The notes below the pieces were generated by a model. That model had not been told where the DNA came from, searched no databases, and saw only the letters and a list, made by a program, of their open reading frames with translations. A DNA stretch of 5,089 nt from Pseudomonadota bacterium (GTDB lineage: Bacteria; Pseudomonadota; Gammaproteobacteria; Arenicellales; UBA868), in contig JABJIU010000150.1 in assembly GCA_018661145.1 (NCBI GenBank), forward strand, positions 1-5,089. The letters are read 5' to 3'. Made by a program: the position numbers and the translations under genes. Below are positions 1-4,714 of this stretch, piece by piece. The number at the start of each line of letters is the position of its first letter. Within the stretch, counting starts at the first letter, position 1.

Positions 1-400
1 CATCAATCTCGATCCCGATTTCCTCAAAGATCCCGCGCGCCTCATCGTGCAGCGCTTTGCTGCTAACAAAGAAGCGATGTTCGTTACCAAGCAGCACGTT
101 CTGGCCAACTGTGAAGCCGTTGACCAATTCCGCATCTTGATAGACCGCGCCCAGGCCCAACTTGTGAGCATCAAGAGGACTGCCAACTTTGATCGACCGC
201 CCCTCAAGCAGAATTTCACCGCCACTGGGCGTATAGACGCCGGTCAGTATCTTGATCAGCGTTGACTTGCCGGCGCCATTTTCACCAAGCAGTCCGTGCA
301 CCTCTCCGCGCGTGAAATCCAGCGACACGCCGTTCAGCGCACGCGTACCACTGAACTCCTTAACCAGATCACGAAATTCGACGAGAACGTCGCTGGACAT
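1..400 (-). CDS. Sugar ABC transporter ATP-binding protein, N-terminal part (cut by window edge)
   Basis: This is the cytoplasmic ATPase of a ribose-type (CUT2) ABC importer, which powers uptake through the permease encoded just upstream. Translating the minus strand from the ATG at 400 gives 133 complete codons before the window ends. Visible parts are an N-terminal beta region (VEFRDLVKEFSGTRALNGVSL), Walker A GENGAGKS at residues 39-46, and the Q-loop as VYQDAEL with Gln88. The signature motif, Walker B and any second ATPase domain lie outside the window, so single- and double-domain forms cannot be told apart. A TAG stop sits in frame two codons before the ATG, and no other good start lies before Walker A, so the start is firm. 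It follows the permease gene by 14 bp, which implies co-transcription. Function is sure at family level; the substrate is unknown. Confidence 0.95.
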   Translation of the reverse strand, partial: MSSDVLVEFRDLVKEFSGTRALNGVSLDFTRGEVHGLLGENGAGKSTLIKILTGVYTPSGGEILLEGRSIKVGSPLDAHKLGLGAVYQDAELVNGFTVGQNVLLGNEHRFFVSSKALHDEARGIFEEIGIEID

Positions 401-413
401 CTCCTACCACCCC
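401..413 (-). promoter_or_regulatory. Unusually placed ribosome binding site of the ATPase gene
   Basis: The only clear Shine-Dalgarno core, AGGAG (401-405), directly abuts the ATG at 400 with no spacer. A weaker GGGGTGG lies at 407-413 with six bases of spacing and may be the one used. The whole 14-bp gap between the permease stop and this start is taken up by these G-rich bases, so translational coupling to the permease is plausible. Confidence 0.4.
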
Positions 414-414
414 G

Positions 415-1434
415 TCAGATGAACTTGAGGTGGATCTCCTCGCGGTTGAGCATGGCGTTAGCGCCAACCGCAAGGATGAGAATAAGTCCCGAGAAGAGCT
501 CACGGGCGGCGAAAGGAAAGCCGACCATGTTCATTCCAGAGTTCACCATGTAGATGAAAAACACGCCGAGCAAGGTGCCGAGGATGTGGGGCTTGCCTTT
601 ACCAAGTACCGTAGCGCCAAGGAATACGGCAGCGAAGCCTTCTAGGAGATAGCCCTGACCACCAACCGGCTGTGCCGAGGACGAGATCGAGGTCAGGATC
701 ACACCGCCCACGCCCGCCAGCAACGATGAAAGCACAAAGGCGGCAATCACCCAGGAATAGACTTTTATGCCGGAATAGAATGCCGCCATCGGATTATCAC
801 CCACCGCCGAGATGTAGTGTCCAACCTTGGTCTTGGTCGAGAGGATGTGGGCAAGCACAAAAACAACGGCAAGCACAAGAACCGGCACGCCGACCACGCC
901 AATCTGGCCTTGGCCAAGGTAACGGAAAGCCTCTTCCTTGTAGTCGACAGCAATCTGATAACCACCAGTCATGAAGATGTTGATGCCACCCAGCACAAAC
1001 ATCATGCCCAGAGTGACCACGATGCCCGAGAGCCGCCCATAGGTGACCAGCAATCCGTTAACGAGGCCAATACACGATGCCGCAATCAACCCCACGACAA
1101 TTGCCAGCCAGGGCCCGAGCTCTGGTATCATGAATGCCGTGACAATCGAGGTGGTCGTAACGGTGAGGCCGACAGAAAGATCAAAACTGCCGGCAATCAC
1201 AACGTAGGTAAGTCCCATCGAGACCAGACAACTCACGATCATCGAGAAGAGAATGTTGTTGAAATTGGAAACCGTGAAGAACCATTCCGAGAAGAACGAG
1301 AAGCCCGCTGCGGTGAGCACAATGACAACGATCGTACCCCAGCGACGCAAGAATCGGACCCAGAGCGGTTCACGCCGCTCACTAGGCGCTGATGTTGCGC
1401 TGATGCCCTTCTGACCAGTAGTTGCGTCCGACAT
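415..1434 (-). CDS. Ribose-type (CUT2) ABC transporter permease
   Basis: Inner-membrane permease of the RbsC-like BPD_transp_2 family, which forms the channel for a sugar or sugar-like solute. From the ATG at 1434 it has 339 residues, usual for the family. A polar N-terminal tail of about 30 residues precedes the first membrane segment (about 33-51). Further hydrophobic stretches lie near 60-80, 109-130, 137-155, 181-196, 227-250, 287-300 and 314-327. The family's periplasm-side motif, usually GGIDLSVG, appears as AGSFDLSVG (about 81-89). The cytoplasmic loop AVGDNPMAAFYSGI (210-223) matches the AIGGN...AA..SGI loop that contacts the ATPase. An upstream in-frame GTG at 1461 would add nine residues, but it has no matching ribosome site, whereas AGGGAGAG sits six bases before the ATG. 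It lies 52 bp after the dehydrogenase gene and 14 bp before the ATPase gene. Confidence 0.95.
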   Translation of the reverse strand: MSDATTGQKGISATSAPSERREPLWVRFLRRWGTIVVIVLTAAGFSFFSEWFFTVSNFNNILFSMIVSCLVSMGLTYVVIAGSFDLSVGLTVTTTSIVTAFMIPELGPWLAIVVGLIAASCIGLVNGLLVTYGRLSGIVVTLGMMFVLGGINIFMTGGYQIAVDYKEEAFRYLGQGQIGVVGVPVLVLAVVFVLAHILSTKTKVGHYISAVGDNPMAAFYSGIKVYSWVIAAFVLSSLLAGVGGVILTSISSSAQPVGGQGYLLEGFAAVFLGATVLGKGKPHILGTLLGVFFIYMVNSGMNMVGFPFAARELFSGLILILAVGANAMLNREEIHLKFI

Positions 1435-1440
1435 TCTTGT

Positions 1441-1448
1441 CTCTCCCT
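1441..1448 (-). promoter_or_regulatory. Ribosome binding site fixing the permease start
   Basis: AGGGAGAG on the minus strand lies six bases before the ATG at 1434. It selects this start over the in-frame GTG at 1461, which would place the Shine-Dalgarno inside the coding sequence. Confidence 0.7.
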
Positions 1449-1486
1449 GTGACGGTTGCACCGGCCATCATTCTTGTAATGCTGAG

Positions 1487-2248
1487 TTAGTTGTAGACGC
1501 CGCCATCAATCGTGATCGCCTGGGCGGTCATATAGGCGGATTCATCTGACACAAGATAAACGAAAAGCGGCGCTATCTCTTCTGGCATGCCTTGACGCCC
1601 CATCGGCACGATGGCCTTGACGACTTCATCTTGAGTAGCTCGGCCACCCATGAAGTCAATCGCGGGCTGATTGAAGGCCGTATCGACCCAACCTGGGCAG
1701 ATGGTGTTTACCCGGATGTTGTCAGGTGCGAGTTCAACGGCAAGTGCCGTACCAAAGGCAATGACCGCACCCTTGGACGCGGAGTAGGCTGTCATACCAG
1801 GCCCGCCTCTCTGCCCGGCAAGAGAGGCCGTATTCACAATCGATCCCTTGCCTGATTTCCGCAGATGCGGCACGGCATGTTTCGCGCCAAAGAAGTGAGC
1901 CCGTGAATTGACAGCAAAAAGCGCATCCCAGTTATCAGCATCGAAGGTGGTCACCGAGCCTGAGCGCTGCAGGCCGGCGTTCTGACATAAGCCATCCAGA
2001 CCACCCAGCCAGTCTGTCCCCTGCGCGATGAAGGACGCGACACTGTCTTCGCTCGTCACATCAACGGGGACAAAATGCAGGTCCTCACCAAGCTCGGCAG
2101 AAACCTGTTCGCCTCGCACTGCATCAATATCGCCAACAACAACCTTGGCGCCCTCACGCAAGAAGGAGCGAACAGCATCCAATCCGATATTGTTGACGCC
2201 ACCGGTTAGGATGATGCGTTTTCCTGCGAGACGTCCCGCCATACTCAT
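1487..2248 (-). CDS. Short-chain dehydrogenase/reductase (SDR), classical type
   Basis: A cytoplasmic NAD(P)-dependent oxidoreductase of the classical SDR family, 253 residues and full length. The Rossmann glycine motif is TGGVNNIG (15-22), with Asn20 where the usual TGxxxGxG has its middle glycine. Asp40 closes the second beta strand (VVVGD), which favours NAD(H) over NADP(H). Other family marks are the NAG motif at 90-92 and the catalytic tetrad Asn114, Ser142, Tyr155 and Lys159 (YSASK). RVNTICPGWVDT and the C-terminal ITIDGGVYN are also typical. The neighbours suggest oxidation of an imported polyol or sugar, perhaps to a lactone, but the sequence does not name the substrate. Two ATG codons compete, at 2248 and 2242. 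GGAG at 2251-2254 is two bases from the first and eight from the second, so the 251-residue form may be the real one. Confidence 0.95.
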   Translation of the reverse strand: MSMAGRLAGKRIILTGGVNNIGLDAVRSFLREGAKVVVGDIDAVRGEQVSAELGEDLHFVPVDVTSEDSVASFIAQGTDWLGGLDGLCQNAGLQRSGSVTTFDADNWDALFAVNSRAHFFGAKHAVPHLRKSGKGSIVNTASLAGQRGGPGMTAYSASKGAVIAFGTALAVELAPDNIRVNTICPGWVDTAFNQPAIDFMGGRATQDEVVKAIVPMGRQGMPEEIAPLFVYLVSDESAYMTAQAITIDGGVYN

Positions 2249-2280
2249 TGCTCCACGTTTCTTCTGTTGTTTTGCTCCAC
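2248..2280 (-). repeat. Duplicated ribosome-site nonamer before the dehydrogenase gene
   Basis: The nonamer GTGGAGCAA occurs twice on the minus strand in the short tautomerase-dehydrogenase gap, at 2272-2280 and 2248-2256, offset by 24 bp. The downstream copy holds the ribosome site and overlaps the first base of the ATG at 2248. The upstream copy has no start codon at a suitable distance. The stretch between them is A-rich (CAAAACAACAGAAGAAAC in minus-strand sense) and probably unstructured. Confidence 0.6.
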
Positions 2281-2291
2281 ATTCTTGACCT

Positions 2292-2501
2292 TCAGGATGT
2301 GCCTGGAGGGGCGCCGTCCTGCTCCGACAGCAACTTGCCGCCGCGGCCCCAACTTTCTTCGGTCACCTCATCAATAATCACATGCACACGATCCCGATTG
2401 GAGTCGCAGACATCGACCAGCGCATCGGTGATCCTGGTCACGAGCTGACGTTTCTCATCGACCGTTCGTCCGGCCTTCAGGTGAACTTGAACGACTGGCA
2501 T
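2292..2501 (-). CDS. 4-oxalocrotonate tautomerase family protein
   Basis: A small enzyme of the tautomerase superfamily, in which the N-terminal proline acts as general base to interconvert enol and keto forms of 2-oxo acids. It has 69 residues; characterised 4-oxalocrotonate tautomerases have about 62, and the excess is a C-terminal tail ending GAPPGTS. The sequence starts MPVVQVHLKAGR, so Met removal would expose Pro1, and Arg11 is kept. Aligned without gaps to 4-oxalocrotonate tautomerase, the usual Arg39 is His (RVHVIIDEV) and Phe50 is Trp (ESWGRGG). Family membership is clear, but the exact reaction is not. AAGGCGGA (2508-2515) precedes the ATG by six bases. The gene stands 135 bp after the binding-protein gene and 43 bp before the dehydrogenase gene. 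A role on an unsaturated or enolic acid from the imported compound is inferred from context. Confidence 0.9.
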   Translation of the reverse strand: MPVVQVHLKAGRTVDEKRQLVTRITDALVDVCDSNRDRVHVIIDEVTEESWGRGGKLLSEQDGAPPGTS

Positions 2502-2591
2502 AGCTGATCCGCCTTAGTTTATTGGTTTTTTCCTGCCCGAAACGACGCGATACAGCCGTAGCTACCTGCATCATAACGCAAAAGACGATGC

Positions 2592-2628
2592 GGTCGGCGG
2601 AACCGAACTATGTCCTGTCCCGCCGACC
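2592..2628 (-). promoter_or_regulatory. Intercistronic hairpin after the binding-protein gene
   Basis: In minus-strand sense, GGTCGGCGGGAC (2628-2617) pairs with GTTCCGCCGACC (2603-2592). The result is a 12-bp stem with one G-U pair and a 13-base loop, beginning eight bases past the binding-protein stop. In the direction of transcription the T6 run comes before the stem rather than after it, so it is not a standard intrinsic terminator for this operon. Hairpins in this place in binding-protein operons (for example malE-malF in E. coli) protect the upstream message from 3' decay. That role is inferred here. On the plus strand the stem is followed by A6, so it is no terminator there either. Confidence 0.75.
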
Positions 2629-2636
2629 AAAAAACA

Positions 2637-3719
2637 TCAGCCTCCATACTGCCCCAGCAGTTCGATCGCCTGTGCGTCCATTTCCTGGACCTCGGCGAGT
2701 GCGGCAGCAGCTTCCTCCTGAACAATCGCAGTAACAGGCACACGAGAATGGATGTTCGGCACCTCTTCGCCCCGGCCCATGGCCATGGCGATTTCTGCGG
2801 TCTGCTTACCAATGGTGTGCCAGGGCACATCCGTAGAGAAGACAATGGGATACTGCCCGCTTGCCATATCTTGTAGGAACTGATCAGAGAAGTAGTGGTT
2901 GAACAGCGTGACGTCGTCACGACCCGCTTGCTGCATCGCCTGTGCCGCGCCAATCGTAAGCGGCCACCACCAGGAAATCAGACCCGCAACCGAACCCGGC
3001 TCAGGATGGGCCTGGAGAAGCGAAAGCATGTTTTCGCGACCCTTGGAAATCTGATCCGTTGTCGACACACTGCCCGGCATGAAGGGCAGCATTTCCATGC
3101 GCGGCTCATACTTGGTCATGACGTCGACCTGATCAGCCTCCATGTCGAAGGGTGTGTAGAAGCCCTTGTCCTCAGCCGTCTGTACGATTGCACCCTGACG
3201 GTTGAGATAGTTCTGCATGAAGTAGCCAAGCGTCAGCCCGGTACCAAAACTGTCTTCGAGAACCGCCGGCGAATCCTTGACGGGTACTGCAAAGCCAATC
3301 GTCTTGATGCCACGCTCGTGGGCACGATCAACGATGAAGGCCGTCTCTGACTCCTGCGAATAGATGCCGAGGCAAAGCACATCAATTCCACGATCAAGCA
3401 GAGCCAGTTCGGCCTCCTGCTCGCTCTGCTTGGTCGGCTCGCCACGCACCGTGACCGGCTCCCCGCCCAAATCAAGCACAGTCTGTACAAGCTGCCAGCA
3501 ACCACGCCGCCAAGGCTGATTGAACGGGCCGTAGTTGAGCGGAATGCCCACACGTACGGGCTCCTGTGCCGACGCCGATTTGGCGCCAAGCGTACTTGCC
3601 AGACCACCGGCAGCCAGCATCGAACCAGCTGCAACGCTGCTCGAAAGAAACTTGCGGCGGTTAAACTCAGCAAACTCCAAAGCCTCTTCGGCGAGACTCT
3701 TTCTTTCATCATAATCCAT
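2637..3719 (-). CDS. Sugar ABC transporter substrate-binding protein with Tat signal peptide
   Basis: The periplasmic binding protein of a ribose-type importer (Peripla_BP_4-like), which captures the solute and delivers it to the permease. It has 360 residues from the ATG at 3719. The N-terminus is an acidic stretch (MDYDERKSLAEEALEFAEF), then the twin-arginine motif NRRKFLSSS (Arg21-Arg22), a hydrophobic core at about 29-44, and an AxA site (ASA, 49-51) with likely cleavage before Gln52. The mature part opens VRVGIPLNYGPFNQPWRRG, typical of strand one of type-I folds, and contains LALLDRGIDVLCLGIYS and VDRAHERGIKTIGFAVPV, where such proteins contact sugar. An in-frame TTG at 3746 is unlikely, since GGGAGGAG (3727-3734) sits seven bases before the ATG. 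Aromatic-rich stretches (ISWWWPLT, NHYFSD, VPWHT) probably line the pocket. The ligand cannot be named. Confidence 0.95.
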   Translation of the reverse strand: MDYDERKSLAEEALEFAEFNRRKFLSSSVAAGSMLAAGGLASTLGAKSASAQEPVRVGIPLNYGPFNQPWRRGCWQLVQTVLDLGGEPVTVRGEPTKQSEQEAELALLDRGIDVLCLGIYSQESETAFIVDRAHERGIKTIGFAVPVKDSPAVLEDSFGTGLTLGYFMQNYLNRQGAIVQTAEDKGFYTPFDMEADQVDVMTKYEPRMEMLPFMPGSVSTTDQISKGRENMLSLLQAHPEPGSVAGLISWWWPLTIGAAQAMQQAGRDDVTLFNHYFSDQFLQDMASGQYPIVFSTDVPWHTIGKQTAEIAMAMGRGEEVPNIHSRVPVTAIVQEEAAAALAEVQEMDAQAIELLGQYGG

Positions 3720-3726
3720 AACAATG

Positions 3727-3734
3727 CTCCTCCC
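3727..3734 (-). promoter_or_regulatory. Strong ribosome binding site of the binding-protein gene
   Basis: GGGAGGAG on the minus strand, seven bases before the ATG at 3719, is the best Shine-Dalgarno match in the window. This fits the high output expected of a binding protein and rules against the upstream TTG at 3746. Confidence 0.75.
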
Positions 3735-3755
3735 GTTAGGTCCCAAAGTGGGAAA

Positions 3756-4589
3756 TCACGCCGTCACCTCGCTCGATACGTGCGAAGCCAGCGAATTGTG
3801 TTCCTGGTCACCCAGAAAATGCAGAAGAATGTCGTTGAAGCCTGCGGCCTGCTCGACATTCAAAAAATGGGCGGCTTGATCAATGACAGTCAGCCTTGCG
3901 CCTTCCACCGCGTCGGCGATCACTTTACCGGCAGCGGGTGGTGTCGACGGATCGTTGGCCCCGGCCACCACGAGCGTCGGACCAGCGATCTTTTCTAGCA
4001 TGGGCACAAGGTCCATATCCCTGATTGCCGAAGCGCAGCCGATGTATCCAGCGTCCGAAGTACGCGCGAAAGCAGCGCCGATCTTTGCAACAACATCGGG
4101 CGTGGCGGTGCGAAAAGACTCTGTGAACCAGCGTTCCAGCGAAGCTTCCACAAGTAAACCCGCTCCCTGGGACTGAACCTGGGCAATGCGCGCAGACCAG
4201 ATCGAGGGATCCATGGTTGCGGCGGTAGCACACAGCGTGAGACTGGACAGCCGATCTCCATGAAGAGCACCAAGAGTCTGACCAATCATGCCGCCCAGGC
4301 TCAAGCCGACAAAGTGGACGTGGTCTAGATCGAAGTGATCCATAACGGCAAGCGCATCACCTGCAAGGTCATCCATACCAAACGGGCTGGAAGGCTCCTG
4401 GGACAGACCATGACCACGAGTGTCGTAGCGCAGGACGCGGAAACGATCACAGATTGTTTTCGCCTGCGCATCCCACATCGTCATGTCGGCGCCCAGACTG
4501 TTCGAGAACATGACAACAGGCGCGCCCTCCAGGCCATCAAACCTGCAGGCCGTCGAAACGCCATCAATCTCAATCCGAATGACCGTCAA
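3756..4589 (-). CDS. Alpha/beta hydrolase, 3-oxoadipate enol-lactonase (PcaD)-like
   Basis: A cytoplasmic alpha/beta hydrolase, first gene of the operon. Its closest recognisable type is 3-oxoadipate enol-lactonase, which hydrolyses a lactone in aromatic catabolism. From the TTG at 4589 it has 278 residues, slightly longer than typical PcaD because of a polar C-terminal tail (QEHNSLASHVSSEVTA). The order is standard: oxyanion region FSNSLGADMTMWD, then RYDTRGHGLS, the nucleophile elbow GLSLGG with Ser97, Asp213 in AGANDPSTPP and His241 in AAHFLN, so the triad is complete. Homology begins at about VIRIEIDG. GGAGAGG lies shortly before the TTG, with six bases between GGAG and the codon. An in-frame GTG at 4655 would add 22 poorly family-like residues and begin close to the operator palindrome, so TTG is preferred with moderate confidence. 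No other protocatechuate-pathway gene is visible, so opening a sugar lactone or ester is as likely as true PcaD activity. Confidence 0.92.
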   Translation of the reverse strand: MTVIRIEIDGVSTACRFDGLEGAPVVMFSNSLGADMTMWDAQAKTICDRFRVLRYDTRGHGLSQEPSSPFGMDDLAGDALAVMDHFDLDHVHFVGLSLGGMIGQTLGALHGDRLSSLTLCATAATMDPSIWSARIAQVQSQGAGLLVEASLERWFTESFRTATPDVVAKIGAAFARTSDAGYIGCASAIRDMDLVPMLEKIAGPTLVVAGANDPSTPPAAGKVIADAVEGARLTVIDQAAHFLNVEQAAGFNDILLHFLGDQEHNSLASHVSSEVTA

Positions 4590-4672
4590 TACCCTCTCCA
4601 GCTCCGATTCTTTGACCAACACATTGTTACTGCGGGTCTGCGTTCTTCGGAGCACTAGGAAGCCTTTTCCAT

Positions 4673-4714
4673 GGCGACATAATTGTCAACAATCTTGTTG
4701 AAAATTATGTCGCC
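4673..4714. promoter_or_regulatory. 42-bp near-perfect palindromic operator with GntR/FadR-type box
   Basis: The outer arms GGCGACATAATT (4673-4684) and AATTATGTCGCC (4703-4714) are exact reverse complements. The inner arms TCAACAA (4686-4692) and TTGTTGA (4695-4701) are too. The only breaks are one G/A mismatch pair (4685/4702) and a two-base centre (4693-4694). Inside the left half, TTGTCAACAA (4683-4692) fits the TNGT-N-ACNA pattern of FadR-subfamily GntR regulators. In minus-strand sense the same bases contain TTGACA (4689-4684), a perfect -35 hexamer, although no good -10 follows at 16-18 bp. It lies 83 bp before the preferred start of the first gene. The arrangement suggests repression by occlusion of RNA polymerase with release by a pathway metabolite. 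The palindrome is seen directly; the regulator family is inferred. Confidence 0.75.

Noticed and set aside
817..1392. 191-codon plus-strand open frame opposite the permease gene
   Set aside because: It is antisense to the permease throughout, very rich in His, Asn, Asp, Glu and Arg, and has no recognisable domain. The pattern is the mirror of a hydrophobic protein's codons.
2592..2635. The hairpin after the binding-protein gene as an intrinsic terminator
   Set aside because: In the minus direction the T6 run precedes the stem and no T run follows it closely. In the plus direction the stem is followed by A6. Neither has the stem-then-T layout.
2519..2953. 144-codon minus-strand open frame across the end of the binding-protein gene and the following gap
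   Set aside because: It overlaps the binding-protein gene in another frame for most of its length, has no family motifs, and its translation is rich in Arg, Ser and Cys as expected of a shadow frame.
4673..4714. The 42-bp palindrome as a terminator or insertion-sequence end
   Set aside because: No T run follows on either strand, the arms are AT-rich at the centre, and no transposase or target-site duplication is visible. Its place directly before the first gene fits an operator better.
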